In this document: piece by piece, positions 1 through 9,680 of the stretch
How the letters are laid out: each line of letters opens with the position of its first letter
Position numbering within the stretch: position 1 is the stretch's first letter
Source: an uncultured Caryophanales bacterium
GTDB lineage: Bacteria; Bacillota_I; Bacilli_A; RFN20; CAG-449
DNA: 51,953 nt
Assembly (NCBI GenBank): GCA_945929875.1
Contig: CAMEOO010000005.1
Coordinates: 1-51,953 of the forward strand
Reading direction: 5' to 3'
Position numbers and translations under genes: made by a program
The notes under the pieces: model-generated
Told to the model about the DNA's origin: nothing
What the model saw: the letters and a program-made list of their open reading frames with translations, nothing else
The model's database searches: none

Positions 1-1712
1 TCTAAAAGTTTTTTCTTTCGAGAAATATCTCCTCCATAACACTTAGCAAGAACATCTTTTCTAACTGCTTTAATATCACTTCTAGCAATTACTTTTCCTC
101 CTATAGCGGCTTGAACTGGGACTTCAAATTGTTGCCTTGGGATAACATCTTTTAATTTTCTTACTATCGCATTACCGCGAGTAAAAGCAAAATCTTTATA
201 TACGATGCTACTTAATGCATCGATTGGGTCTCCATTTAGTAAGATATCCATCTTTACAAGTTTAGAAGCTTGATATCCAATTAACGAATAATCAAAAGAA
301 GCATAACCTTTTGAATAAGATTTTAGTTTATCGAAAAAATTATAGATTATTTCACTTAATGGTAGTTGATAGATTAGTTGCATCCTAATATCATCAAGAT
401 AAACTAAGTCTTGATATAGTCCTCTTCTTTCTTGACAAAGTTTCATAATTGGACCCACATATTCTTTAGGAGTCATAATCTTAGCTTCGACAAAAGGTTC
501 TTGAATTTCTTTAACTTTGGTTAATTCAGGAAATTTCGCTGGATTATCAAGTTCGATCATGCTTCCATCATTTAAATAAATGTGATAAATGACACTTGGA
601 GCAGTTAAAATCAAATCGATATTGTATTCTCTTTCTAATCTTTCTTGAACGACATCCATATGTAATAAGCCTAAAAAGCCACATCTAAAGCCAAAACCTA
701 AAGCTTGAGAAGTCTCTGGTTCAAAATGTAAAGAAGCATCATTTAAAGATAATTTTTCTAAAGCTTCTTTTAAGTCAGGATATTTTTTTGAATCGCAAGG
801 ATAAAGACCGCAATAGACCATTGGATTTAAAGAGCGATAGCCTTCTAGAGGTTCTTTTGCAGGGTTATTTTTTAAAGTGATGGTATCACCAGGTCTAACG
901 TGATTGATATCTTTAATTTGAGCAGCCACCCATCCTACTTCTCCAGCGGTTAATGAATCTGTTTTTACTTCACTTGGAGTTCTGATTCCAAGTTCAATTA
1001 CTTGATATTCTAAATTAGGATTCATAAGTAAGATCGTATCACCCACTTTTAAAGTGCCATCCATTATTCTAATTTGAGCGATTACTCCTCGATAAGAATC
1101 GTAAAAAGAATCAAAAATTAATGCTTTTAAAGGCTTATTTACATCACCTTTAGGAGCTGGGACCTTTTCTACGATCTGCTCAAGTACTTGATCAACATTT
1201 AATCCAGTCTTTGCTGAAATTCCAACAACATCGCTACAATCTAATCCTATTGAATCTTCAATTTCTTTTTTGGTTCTTTCAAGTGAAGCAGAAGGAAGAT
1301 CAATTTTATTGATCACTGGAATTATTTCTAAATCGTTATCGATAGCTAAATAAACATTTGCTAAAGTTTGCGCTTCAACTCCTTGAGAGGCATCGACGAC
1401 AAGAAGAGCACCTTCACAAGCAGCAAGAGAGCGGCTTACTTCATAAGTAAAGTCGACGTGACCTGGAGTGTCAATCAAATTAAATAGATAATCTTCACCA
1501 TTTTTTGCATGATAATTTAAATTAACTGCATTTAACTTGATAGTTATTCCTCTTTCTCTTTCTAAATCCATGCTATCGAGCATCTGCTCTTTTAATTCTC
1601 TTTTAGAAACGCTATTAGTAAGCTCTAAAATTCGATCAGCAAGAGTCGACTTACCATGATCGATATGAGCGATGATAGAAAAATTTCTGATGTGATCTAA
1701 ATCGTACTTCAT
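1..1712 (-). CDS. lepA: Elongation factor 4 (LepA), 3' end cut by window edge
   Basis: LepA is a ribosome-associated translational GTPase that helps initiation and back-translocation of stalled ribosomes. The conceptual translation begins [20 protein letters not shown]. It carries the P-loop AHIDHGKST at residues 15-23, the switch I sequence [14 protein letters not shown] and NKID, in the order expected of a translational GTPase. The sequence [20 protein letters not shown] later in the protein is typical of LepA and excludes EF-G. About 570 residues are present; the family is near 600, so roughly the last 30 residues lie beyond the left edge. The start ATG has AAGGAA upstream. No promoter was identified in the short gap to the next gene upstream. 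Confidence 0.97.
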   Translation of the reverse strand, partial: MKYDLDHIRNFSIIAHIDHGKSTLADRILELTNSVSKRELKEQMLDSMDLERERGITIKLNAVNLNYHAKNGEDYLFNLIDTPGHVDFTYEVSRSLAACEGALLVVDASQGVEAQTLANVYLAIDNDLEIIPVINKIDLPSASLERTKKEIEDSIGLDCSDVVGISAKTGLNVDQVLEQIVEKVPAPKGDVNKPLKALIFDSFYDSYRGVIAQIRIMDGTLKVGDTILLMNPNLEYQVIELGIRTPSEVKTDSLTAGEVGWVAAQIKDINHVRPGDTITLKNNPAKEPLEGYRSLNPMVYCGLYPCDSKKYPDLKEALEKLSLNDASLHFEPETSQALGFGFRCGFLGLLHMDVVQERLEREYNIDLILTAPSVIYHIYLNDGSMIELDNPAKFPELTKVKEIQEPFVEAKIMTPKEYVGPIMKLCQERRGLYQDLVYLDDIRMQLIYQLPLSEIIYNFFDKLKSYSKGYASFDYSLIGYQASKLVKMDILLNGDPIDALSSIVYKDFAFTRGNAIVRKLKDVIPRQQFEVPVQAAIGGKVIARSDIKAVRKDVLAKCYGGDISRKKKLL

Positions 1713-1779
1713 GTTGATTCCTTTCTAAAGTCTTATTTATTTTAACGTATTATCTTCTTACTTTAAAGATTATTTTTTC

Positions 1780-4122
1780 TTAAAATTTATGATTGTTCCA
1801 AAAAGAGTCAACAACTCTTTCAATTTGTTTTATATCTTGGAGGTAATAGGCATTTTTATATTGTTCTTTCAATAAATTTTTATATTTATAAAAAGTAAAT
1901 CGATCATCGATAAATACCACTAAACCGACATCTTTTTCACTTCTTATCACTCTTCCAGCCGCTTGCATAATTTTATTCATTCCCGGATAAACATAAGCAA
2001 AATCAAATCCATTTTTTTCTATTGATTCGAAATACGATTTCATTTTATCTCTTTCATAAGATACTGTCGGTAATCCTAGTCCTATGATAATTGCCCCAAT
2101 TAATCTAGAAGAAACTAAATCGATTCCTTCAGAAAAAGCTCCTCCTAAAACCGCCATACCAATGGTAGTCTTTAATGGATTTTCTTTAAATTGATTTAAA
2201 AATTTTTCTTTTTCTTCTTCTTCCATTTCTCTAGTTTGCTTAATTAAAAGCATTTTTGGGTCTTTACACATACATTCATAAACTTTTTCCATATATTGAT
2301 ACGAAGAAAAGAAAATAAGATAATTTCCTACCTTCCTTTTGCACACTGAAAAGATCGTATCCGCGATATCTTGATAAGATTGATCTCGATCTTTATATTT
2401 AGTAGAGATATCATTTCTAACGATTGTGAGTAGGTTTCTTTTATCAAATGGTGATTCTAAAATAATTTTTGGAGTATTTTCATCTCCTCCTAAACAAGAG
2501 ATATAATAATCAATTGGAGTTAATGTGGCAGAAAAAAATATAGCAGCACGAAGTTTTGAAACGCTCTCTTTAATTAGTTTTGAAGGATCGATGCAACGAA
2601 TAAAGCAAGTAACTTCATCTTTACATTCAAAATAAATGTGAAAAGAAGAGTTGATGAATTCACTTATTTTTAAAAATCTAGTTAGTTTTCTAAAAAAATC
2701 TAAGAACAAATTCGTCGTGCACTCTGGATTATTTCTTAATATTGAAAGAGCTTGCGTATTTAAGGAAGATAATAAACTATAAAACTTTTCATCAAAATTG
2801 ATGTTTTCTTCAACATATTCTAATTTCTTTTCCTTTTGCTCATCTAAATATAGTATCACTTTTTTTAACGCTTTTTTAAATTTAGCGACCTTAAATTTTT
2901 TAAATTCAAATCGAAGGTGTTTCAATGTTTCATTATCTATACTAGCGGAATACATATCTCTCGAGCGATCAACTAGATTATGCGCTTCGTCAACTAAAGC
3001 GACATAAGGGGTCTTTTCTTGATCAAAATAACGTTTCAAATAAGCCATCGGATCAAAAATATAATTGTAATCACAAATTATAATATCACAATATAAACTA
3101 ATATCTAGTTGAAGTTCAAATGGGCACATCATTTCTTTATCAGCAATGTCATTTATTAAGTTTTCATCAATCTGAGTTTCACTTTTTAAAATGTCTTCTA
3201 TTACCCTTTTTAATTTATCATAATACCCTTTGGTAAATGGACACTCGTCAGGATTACATTTTCGTGCGTCGCATCGGCATAAATGATCTTTAGATTGAAG
3301 TTTGATAACTCTAGCAATTAGTCCTGCCTCTATTAATTTTTTGCTTGCTTCAAAAGCAACATTTTTAGCGACGTTCTTCGCGCATAGATAAAATATTTTT
3401 TCAACATCTAAAGTTGCAAACGACTTAACTGAAGGAAATAAAGTCGACATAGTTTTACCAATCCCAGTAGGAGCCTCAATAAATACTTCTTCTTTATTAA
3501 AGATTGCTCCATACACATATTTTGCTAACTCTTTTTGACCAGGGCGATAGACTTCAAAAGGAAAAGCTAAATTAGCGCTAGAAAGTCTTTTAGCTTCATT
3601 ATGCTTTTCGATACTGATATAAAAGGATAGATATCGTCGACATAAAGAGATGATAAATTCTTCTAATTCTTTAAAAGTATAAGAAAAATTGATGATTAAT
3701 TTATCATCGTTATCTTGTTGAGAAATATAAGTTAATCTAACTCCGCAACGTTCTAGATTATGCATCTTTGAGTACATATATGCATAAACTTTAGCTTGAC
3801 CTAGATGCCATTCTTTTTGGGAAGAGTAGAAATATTCTAGTTCCGCTACTGTCGATTTAATTTCATCGATTATAACGTTATTCCCATTAACGATAATTCC
3901 ATCGGCTCTACCAGAAATATTAAAATCATATCCATCAACTTCTAAAGATGTTTCTAAAAATTGTTCGGAAAGATAATTACCACTTTGAATTTGTTGGTAT
4001 CTTAAATGAATTCTAGTTCCTTCAAGCATCGAACTAGAATTATATATTCGATTATCAATATCTCCACTTCTTAAAAGAAAATCAACTAATCCGTGAACTG
4101 AAATAATAATTTTTTTATTCAT
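1780..4122 (-). CDS. RecB-like nuclease fused to DinG/Rad3-type Fe-S helicase
   Basis: This is a 780-residue superfamily 2 DNA helicase of the DinG/XPD type with a PD-(D/E)XK nuclease-like N-terminus. The nuclease signature is GRADG (71-75), then DEIK (86-89), then GQAKVYAY (108-115), which matches the D, ExK and QxxxY pattern of RecB/Cas4-like domains. The helicase part has Walker A EAPTGIGKT (216-224), a Cys cluster at 282/284/289/294 with C333 that fits a 4Fe-4S domain, VDEAHN (377-382), SATLTP and the motif VI sequence QAAGRVIRS. Such a protein unwinds DNA with ATP and probably also cleaves it in repair or replication-conflict resolution; the cellular role is inferred. It begins 1 nt after the gene at 4124-5209 with no clear Shine-Dalgarno, so translation is probably coupled. 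Confidence 0.9.
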   Translation of the reverse strand: MNKKIIISVHGLVDFLLRSGDIDNRIYNSSSMLEGTRIHLRYQQIQSGNYLSEQFLETSLEVDGYDFNISGRADGIIVNGNNVIIDEIKSTVAELEYFYSSQKEWHLGQAKVYAYMYSKMHNLERCGVRLTYISQQDNDDKLIINFSYTFKELEEFIISLCRRYLSFYISIEKHNEAKRLSSANLAFPFEVYRPGQKELAKYVYGAIFNKEEVFIEAPTGIGKTMSTLFPSVKSFATLDVEKIFYLCAKNVAKNVAFEASKKLIEAGLIARVIKLQSKDHLCRCDARKCNPDECPFTKGYYDKLKRVIEDILKSETQIDENLINDIADKEMMCPFELQLDISLYCDIIICDYNYIFDPMAYLKRYFDQEKTPYVALVDEAHNLVDRSRDMYSASIDNETLKHLRFEFKKFKVAKFKKALKKVILYLDEQKEKKLEYVEENINFDEKFYSLLSSLNTQALSILRNNPECTTNLFLDFFRKLTRFLKISEFINSSFHIYFECKDEVTCFIRCIDPSKLIKESVSKLRAAIFFSATLTPIDYYISCLGGDENTPKIILESPFDKRNLLTIVRNDISTKYKDRDQSYQDIADTIFSVCKRKVGNYLIFFSSYQYMEKVYECMCKDPKMLLIKQTREMEEEEKEKFLNQFKENPLKTTIGMAVLGGAFSEGIDLVSSRLIGAIIIGLGLPTVSYERDKMKSYFESIEKNGFDFAYVYPGMNKIMQAAGRVIRSEKDVGLVVFIDDRFTFYKYKNLLKEQYKNAYYLQDIKQIERVVDSFWNNHKF

Positions 4123-4123
4123 A

Positions 4124-5209
4124 TTATAAGCACATTAAAAACATGACAAGTAAAGCTACGCAAACGTCGATTAAAAGCCTTGCACAAATTCGACAAATTC
4201 TTAACTTATCTTTATTATTTGTCGCTCTTTTAACAATTCCTTTCCTCGAAGGCAAAGCACATAAAGAAAAAATAATTCCAAGAACAACTAATATTATCCA
4301 AATAAAATCAGTTATATTTCCTAAAATATGAGCAGGTAAATTTTCAAATCTAGCCTCTAAGTGCCATTTAAAAATGAATGATAAAACGCTTAATAAGGTG
4401 AAGATGATAATAGTAGGATAAGTCATCCACCTAGCTACAAGTAAATTGTGAGATATTTCTTTATTCTTTTCATATTGGATATCCATCTCACCATTCGCGC
4501 AATTGACATATTGTTCGTGCAAGCCGATTTTAATTCTTGCAATTGGAACTAAAACTACTTCAACTTCCATTTTTTCAATAGAAGACCATTTTTCTTTTTC
4601 TTTTTTTAGTCTTTTGTAAGACTTAGTTTGCTTTAATGCTACATCTACTTGTTTGTCGATATCGCTTTTTGAAAGAATATAGGAAGTTTCAAGAGGATAT
4701 ACTTCATCATCTAGTAGAGGCACGTCAAGAACAACGCTTGGAGTAAATATTTGCTCAGTTTTTAATAACTTAACATCATTATTTTCATATGATTCAATAT
4801 TAGTATAAGTCTCTTCATTTGATTTTGCCGCTTTTTTATCGATTACTTTTAATAGATTTAAATTGCTGATACGATTCCTTTTATTTTGACTAGTTGCATC
4901 AAAAACAAAAGTAAAGCGAACAAATTCTTGATGTTCCATCGGATCGTTATCTTCTTTTTTTTGATCTTTCCAATAAAGGCGAGCTAAACTAGTAACTCGA
5001 TAAATTGGAACGTATCTAATTTGAACATCAACAGTTGAACGATCCACCTTCTTAACAAAATCAAGATATTGGTCGTCGACATCTAATCCTCTTGAAGAAA
5101 TATAATCGCACATTTTATTAATTACATCGCTTCTAGATTCATAAGATTGGGCAATACTTAAATTATTTACAAATTCTCCTAAACGAATTTTTGTTTGTTC
5201 TAAATTCAT
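4124..5209 (-). CDS. Membrane protein of unknown function
   Basis: I do not recognise a named family. The protein has about 361 residues, with a hydrophilic N-terminal two thirds and three hydrophobic segments near the C-terminus (around LLVARWMTYPTIIIFTLLSV, FIWIILVVLGIIFSLCAL and LLIDVCVALLVMFLMCL). The soluble part contains two similar stretches, YVPIYRVTSLARLYW and VVLVPIARIKIGLHEQYVNC followed by NGEMD. These recall the beta-rich 'vP.y...Y.v.vNG.tG' repeats seen next to zinc ribbons in many Firmicute membrane proteins, but no zinc ribbon is visible. The ATG at 5209 is preferred over a GTG nine bases upstream because AGGTGATAAAG precedes it. It lies between the cyclophilin and helicase genes, touching both. 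Confidence 0.75.
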   Translation of the reverse strand: MNLEQTKIRLGEFVNNLSIAQSYESRSDVINKMCDYISSRGLDVDDQYLDFVKKVDRSTVDVQIRYVPIYRVTSLARLYWKDQKKEDNDPMEHQEFVRFTFVFDATSQNKRNRISNLNLLKVIDKKAAKSNEETYTNIESYENNDVKLLKTEQIFTPSVVLDVPLLDDEVYPLETSYILSKSDIDKQVDVALKQTKSYKRLKKEKEKWSSIEKMEVEVVLVPIARIKIGLHEQYVNCANGEMDIQYEKNKEISHNLLVARWMTYPTIIIFTLLSVLSFIFKWHLEARFENLPAHILGNITDFIWIILVVLGIIFSLCALPSRKGIVKRATNNKDKLRICRICARLLIDVCVALLVMFLMCL

Positions 5210-5218
5210 CTTTATCAC

Positions 5219-5719
5219 CTACATTTTTTCTACTGGAAGGTCTTCTTCATCTTCCACGATCATCTTTTCGATAACAACATTTTCATAAGGACGATCATTT
5301 GGACTTGTTCTAACTCTAGCAATTTTGTCAACTACCTCCATCCCTTCAATTACTCTTCCAAAAGAAGCATATTGGCCATCTAGATATTTTCCATCTTTAT
5401 GCATAATGAAAAATTGACTTCCTGCAGAATTAAAGTCCATTGCTCTTGCCATTGATATTACTCCTCTTTCATGAGATAAAGTATTATTATACCCATTTTG
5501 CTTAAATTCACCTTTAATTGAATAACCTGGGCCTCCGGTTCCATTACCTTTTGGATCTCCTCCTTGAATCATAAAGCCTTTGATAACCCGATGAAAAGTT
5601 AACTCGTCATAAAAATGATTTCTTGCCAGACTAACAAAATTAGCGCAAGTATTTTTTGCGTTTTTATAATCTAATTCAATTTTAATATCCCCAAAATCTT
5701 TAACCTTAATTATTACCAT
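5219..5719 (-). CDS. ppiB: Cyclophilin-type peptidyl-prolyl cis-trans isomerase
   Basis: This is a 166-residue single-domain cyclophilin, the usual length for the cytoplasmic PpiB form. It catalyses proline isomerisation during protein folding. The active-site sequence FHRVIKGFMIQGGDPKGNGT is intact, including Arg and the downstream Gln, and AGSQFFIMHKDGKYLDG and YASFGRVIEGMEVVDKI follow in the family order. There is no signal peptide or membrane segment, so it should be cytoplasmic. AAAGGAG lies seven bases before the ATG. The start overlaps the end of the HAD gene at 5706, and the stop abuts the start region of the membrane protein downstream, so these genes are likely one transcript. Confidence 0.95.
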   Translation of the reverse strand: MVIIKVKDFGDIKIELDYKNAKNTCANFVSLARNHFYDELTFHRVIKGFMIQGGDPKGNGTGGPGYSIKGEFKQNGYNNTLSHERGVISMARAMDFNSAGSQFFIMHKDGKYLDGQYASFGRVIEGMEVVDKIARVRTSPNDRPYENVVIEKMIVEDEEDLPVEKM

Positions 5720-6386
5720 GATTGTTCTCCTTTGAATTTTCTCTTTTTACATATTCTATAACATCTAAAAGAGAATTTAAAATTTTTACTCTACTTTTTT
5801 TCACTTCTTTTGAAGGTGAAACTAAATCTTTGATAAATATCACTTGACATAAAGCATTTAATCCTGCGATAGCTCCATTATTTGAATCTTCGATAACTAA
5901 AGTATTACTAGGTTCCTCTTGAAAAAAATCGATAGCTTTTAAGAAGATTTCTGGGTCTGGTTTACCATGAGTAATCAAATCTCCTGTTAATATTAAATCA
6001 AATTTTGTAAATAGATCGGTATATTTATTATACTCTTTTATATATCTGCTATTACTCGATGTACAAACTGCTATTTTAATACTATTTTCTTTACAAAATG
6101 CTATGATTTCATTTGCTCCTTTTTTTAATTTAATGCCATTTTTCTTCACATCTTCAAAAATGTAATCAAATCTTTTCGAGCACATATATTCATAAGGGAA
6201 CTCTGTCCCATAGATCGATTGAAGATACTTTTTTGAATTCTCAGATGACATTCCAAAAGTGTTCTTGCAATGCTTAGGTTTTACCTGATATCCAAATTTC
6301 TTTCCTTCTTCTACCTTAGAGATGATTGAAAACATTTCGGTATCTAATAATGTACCATCCATATCAAATAAAACTAACTTAATCAT
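5706..6386 (-). CDS. HAD-superfamily phosphatase, beta-phosphoglucomutase-like
   Basis: A haloacid dehalogenase-fold hydrolase of about 226 residues. Motif I is FDMDGTLLDTE at the N-terminus, motif II is CTSSN in the middle, a conserved Lys is in HGKPDPEIF, and motif IV is VIEDSNNGAIAGL. A helical cap lies between motifs I and II (subclass I). This arrangement is typical of phosphatases and phosphoglucomutases acting on small phosphorylated metabolites; the substrate cannot be read from the sequence. The start is uncertain: the ATG at 6386 sits 13 bases after AAGGAG, while a TTG at 6395 sits only 4 bases after it. Family alignment favours the ATG. It overlaps the end of the upstream HAD gene. 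Confidence 0.88.
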   Translation of the reverse strand: MIKLVLFDMDGTLLDTEMFSIISKVEEGKKFGYQVKPKHCKNTFGMSSENSKKYLQSIYGTEFPYEYMCSKRFDYIFEDVKKNGIKLKKGANEIIAFCKENSIKIAVCTSSNSRYIKEYNKYTDLFTKFDLILTGDLITHGKPDPEIFLKAIDFFQEEPSNTLVIEDSNNGAIAGLNALCQVIFIKDLVSPSKEVKKSRVKILNSLLDVIEYVKRENSKENNHGNN

Positions 6387-7017
6387 ATAAATCAATCAAC
6401 TCCTTATATGAAGTAATAACCTTCATCCCACTAGTTAACAATCTTTCTTTACTTTGATGTCCTAAAGAAAACAAAACGCAAGAACACCCTAATTTTTTTG
6501 CAATTTCACTATCGTGAAGGCTGTCTCCAATCATTAAGCAATCAGAAGGTAAAATTTTATTTTCTTTAAAATAATTAACAGCAATTTCTTCTTTACTTTT
6601 TGCGTAGATATCATTAATTCCTAAAATGTCATCAAATAAGTCGTAGATGTTTAATTTTTGAAGTTGAAGAAGTAAATTACTTTTCTCACTTGCACTTAAA
6701 ACAATTAACTTAATTCCTTTTTCTTTTAAAATTTTAATCAAATCTAATAAGTATGGATATAGAGTGCAATTATAACTAGCTGGTTGATATTTTTTAATAA
6801 AATAAGTAGCTAATTCTTCAAAAGTGTATCCTTCAAAAGTAAATCCAGCTTTTTTATAATACTCAATAATAGGAAAAGTAAAAATATTACGATATTTTTC
6901 TTTAGTAATACTAGGTAATCCTTTTAGGTTCAACATTTCATTTAATAAAGATAAACATAAATCTACATCATCTAAAATCGTGCCATTGAAATCAAAAATT
7001 ACATATTTAAAATTCAT
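6379..7017 (-). CDS. HAD-superfamily phosphatase, phosphoglycolate phosphatase-like
   Basis: A second HAD hydrolase, 212 residues. It has FDFNGTILDD at the N-terminus (motif I, DxNGT rather than DxDGT, but both Asp residues that matter are kept), LSASEKSNL (motif II), a Lys in AKSKEEIAV, and MIGDSLHDSEIAKKLG (motif IV). The order and spacing fit the Gph/PgmB-type subclass I phosphatases. AAAGGAAT precedes the ATG. It overlaps the next HAD gene by a few bases, so the two are translationally coupled. The pair could detoxify or recycle sugar phosphates, but nothing in the sequence identifies the substrate. Confidence 0.87.
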   Translation of the reverse strand: MNFKYVIFDFNGTILDDVDLCLSLLNEMLNLKGLPSITKEKYRNIFTFPIIEYYKKAGFTFEGYTFEELATYFIKKYQPASYNCTLYPYLLDLIKILKEKGIKLIVLSASEKSNLLLQLQKLNIYDLFDDILGINDIYAKSKEEIAVNYFKENKILPSDCLMIGDSLHDSEIAKKLGCSCVLFSLGHQSKERLLTSGMKVITSYKELIDLYD

Positions 7018-7026
7018 AATATTCCT

Positions 7027-8592
7027 TTAAAAAGAAGTAAAAGTAATATCTACTCCCTCTTCACTTAATGAAGATATTTCAATTTTATATTTTAATGAAC
7101 TACCATTATTAAAAGTAAAACTGTCAATTCGCGAATTGTTTTTATATAAGCACCCATTTGTGGCTATTCCTTCTTCTTTGTCTTGGTAGTAATAATTTTT
7201 TTTGCTATTTTTTTCATTAGATAACATAGTGATTAAATAATAGCCAGTCTGACTATAACTTGGAGTATTACTTGCTCCTATAAGAGAGTAACTAGAATCA
7301 GAATTAACAAAAGTAGAACTAAATCCTTTATTAACATAAGTTTGCTTGAAAAAGTCATATCCCATAGTGACTAGTCTAGAATCGACATGATATATTCTCA
7401 CTCCATAATCTGTTAGCATTTGAACTCCATTTTCATAAGGAGCTAGTGAATCTAATTCATTTAGAAGAGTAGGAGTATAAAATTCAAATAGCAAATATTC
7501 ATCAAAAGGAGAATTGTTATATGAGTTAATATCTGCTGGTAAAAGTAAACTCTCGCCATATTCGCTAAACGAAGAAAGATGATATGTTCCTTCTTCTTTA
7601 ACAATTCTTGGGGAAATCCAATTTAATAAATATTTTGTATAAGAATTATGATCTCCAACATTATTATCCATCATATCGACTCCTCCAGCTGGAGAAATAG
7701 GATATTTAGTTGAATAATCGTAATTGTAATAATCATCTAGCCCTAATAGATGCCCAGTTTCGTGAATGTAGGTATGAGAATCAACAAGCGATTTTTTATC
7801 TTCACTTTGATATCCACCATCCCAAAGAAAACTATATGAAGCCCAACTGTAGCAAAAAGGTGAAGGAGAATTAACATTCGCTTTAGTTCCATAATTCCAA
7901 TAAGTATATGCCCAAAGTAAAGAAGAAACTTTTTCCTTAATGCTAGGTCTAGAATATGAAGAATCGATTTTGTAATAATAATCTTCCGTCGAACTATTAA
8001 AATAAGGATTTAAATAAATGATCCATACACCATCTAAATAACCATCTTTATCTTGATCAAATTTACTAATATCTCCTTGATAATTATTCTTAAAGTAATC
8101 AAGAGCTTTGTTTAATACATAATAAGATGGATCATATCCATCGTCATTTCCCATGAGCTTACTTGTTTCTATCACGTTTAAATCTAAAGTATAAATCGGA
8201 GCAATTTCTCCTGAAATATGAAGTTTAGAATAGCTACTTTTCTCGTAATAAGAGCTAACTGACTCCCATCCGGTCTCTATAGATTCACCAAAGAATGCAT
8301 CATTTAAATTTTTAATTACCTCTTCTTCTTTTAAGTTTAAATACTCTAGAGTAAAATCTTTAAAACAAACTGGTAAAACTAAGATGTTTTGATTTCCAGT
8401 AGAATCTAATGATCTAATCTCGCTAGCTTCATTCATCATTTTTATAGTGATATTTTGGCCGGCATAATCTTTTAGCTCAATTGATTCTATTGATGAAGTG
8501 GAACTATTAAAAAAACCAATAAAACTGCAACTTGAAAGAACAAAAGAAAGCATCAAGATGCAAATATAACCAAACAAATTCTTAATTTTCAA
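7027..8592 (-). CDS. M6-type zinc metalloprotease lipoprotein
   Basis: A secreted zinc protease related to the M6 (immune inhibitor A-like) family, 521 residues from the chosen TTG start. GGAGGGAGG lies just upstream of that TTG; a longer reading frame would begin at another TTG at 8628 but would place the ribosome binding site inside the gene. The N-terminus is a lipoprotein signal with lipobox LSSC (lipidated Cys22), so the enzyme should be anchored outside the membrane. HETGHLLGLDD near residue 277 gives the HExxHxxGxxD zinc site. An EF-hand-like loop, DQDKDGYLDG, lies about 90 residues earlier, as is common in M6 enzymes. No sorting signal or repeats are visible. It may degrade host or dietary protein; that is inference. 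Confidence 0.88.
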   Translation of the reverse strand: MKIKNLFGYICILMLSFVLSSCSFIGFFNSSTSSIESIELKDYAGQNITIKMMNEASEIRSLDSTGNQNILVLPVCFKDFTLEYLNLKEEEVIKNLNDAFFGESIETGWESVSSYYEKSSYSKLHISGEIAPIYTLDLNVIETSKLMGNDDGYDPSYYVLNKALDYFKNNYQGDISKFDQDKDGYLDGVWIIYLNPYFNSSTEDYYYKIDSSYSRPSIKEKVSSLLWAYTYWNYGTKANVNSPSPFCYSWASYSFLWDGGYQSEDKKSLVDSHTYIHETGHLLGLDDYYNYDYSTKYPISPAGGVDMMDNNVGDHNSYTKYLLNWISPRIVKEEGTYHLSSFSEYGESLLLPADINSYNNSPFDEYLLFEFYTPTLLNELDSLAPYENGVQMLTDYGVRIYHVDSRLVTMGYDFFKQTYVNKGFSSTFVNSDSSYSLIGASNTPSYSQTGYYLITMLSNEKNSKKNYYYQDKEEGIATNGCLYKNNSRIDSFTFNNGSSLKYKIEISSLSEEGVDITFTSF

Positions 8593-8671
8593 AATAATTC
8601 CTCCCTCCTTTATAATATATATTATCAAATTTATCTTGATTTAACCATAAAAATAATGTCGAAAATTCGTC

Positions 8672-8700
8672 AAAAAAAGATGTCAAATTAATGACATCTT
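8672..8700 (-). terminator. Rho-independent terminator after the SPFH gene
   Basis: On the minus strand AAGATGTCA pairs with TGACATCTT around a six-base loop and is followed by a run of T. It lies 18 bases beyond the SPFH stop and separates the NfeD/SPFH pair from the metalloprotease gene. Confidence 0.85.
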
Positions 8701-8717
8701 ATACGTACATAATATAG

Positions 8718-9662
8718 TTATTTTTTTGAAGCATCTTTAGTATCAGTCAACACTTCTTTCATGCTAGCTAAAAGTCCTGTTACATTTTGAATTTCACTTG
8801 GGATGATTAACTTTGTAGAGTTACCATTTGCCACTTTTTCTAATGCTTCGAATCCTTTTAAGGTAACATAAGCAGAGTTAGGATTAGAATTGTTGATAAG
8901 TTCAATACCTTTTGCTTGAGCTTCATATACTTTAATCAACGCTTCAGCTTGACCTTCTGCTTCTTTGATCATTGAAATCTTCTTTGCATCTGCACGGAGA
9001 ATCGCTGCTTCTTTTTCACCTTGCGCGGATAAGATGGCTGCTTGTTTTTCTCCATCTGCTTTTAAAATTGCTTCACGTTTTTGACGTTCCGCACGCATTT
9101 GTTTTTCCATTGCCTCTTGAATGTCTCGTGGTGGAAGAATGTTTTTTAATTCTACACGATTAATCTTAATTCCCCAAGGGTCAGTTGCTTCGTCAAGAAT
9201 TGATCGCATTTGTTGATTAATTGTATCTCTTGAAGTTAATGTTTGGTCTAATTCAAGATCACCAATTAAATTACGTAAAGTAGTAGCAGTTAAATTTTCA
9301 ATTGCAGACATTGGTCTTTCAACACCATATGTGTATAGTTTTGGATCGGTGATTTGGAAATAGACAACCGTATCAATTTGCATGGTGACGTTATCTTTAG
9401 TAATAACTGGTTGAGGTGGAAAATCTGCGACTTTTTCTTTTAATGATACATGTCCTGCTTTCTTTTCAATAATAGGTGTAATTACATGAAAGCCAGCAGT
9501 CAAAGTTTTTCTATACTTTCCAAGACGTTCAACAATTACTGTTGTTGCTTGAGGAACGATTACAATTGAGCGGATTATTACTACTACGCAAAAAATTACT
9601 ACAATCGCTAGAACTACCCATCCTACTACAGCAAGAGGGGATGTTAAAAAATTAATATTCAT
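8718..9662 (-). CDS. SPFH/band-7 membrane protein (stomatin/QmcA-like)
   Basis: A 314-residue SPFH-domain protein with one N-terminal membrane segment (about residues 10-32), the SPFH domain (VPQATTVIVERLGKYRKTL, then QIDTVVYFQITDPKLYTYGV) and an Ala/Glu-rich coiled coil containing AERQKREAILKADGEKQAAI. The end matches the stomatin/HflC-like C-terminal region (GFEALEKVANGNSTKLI). Such proteins oligomerise and organise membrane microdomains or regulate membrane proteases. The gene directly follows an NfeD-family gene, and this pairing is widely conserved, with NfeD acting as partner. Both probably form one transcript ending at the terminator at 8672-8700. Confidence 0.93.
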   Translation of the reverse strand: MNINFLTSPLAVVGWVVLAIVVIFCVVVIIRSIVIVPQATTVIVERLGKYRKTLTAGFHVITPIIEKKAGHVSLKEKVADFPPQPVITKDNVTMQIDTVVYFQITDPKLYTYGVERPMSAIENLTATTLRNLIGDLELDQTLTSRDTINQQMRSILDEATDPWGIKINRVELKNILPPRDIQEAMEKQMRAERQKREAILKADGEKQAAILSAQGEKEAAILRADAKKISMIKEAEGQAEALIKVYEAQAKGIELINNSNPNSAYVTLKGFEALEKVANGNSTKLIIPSEIQNVTGLLASMKEVLTDTKDASKK

Positions 9663-9680
9663 AAATTATTCTCTCTTTCT

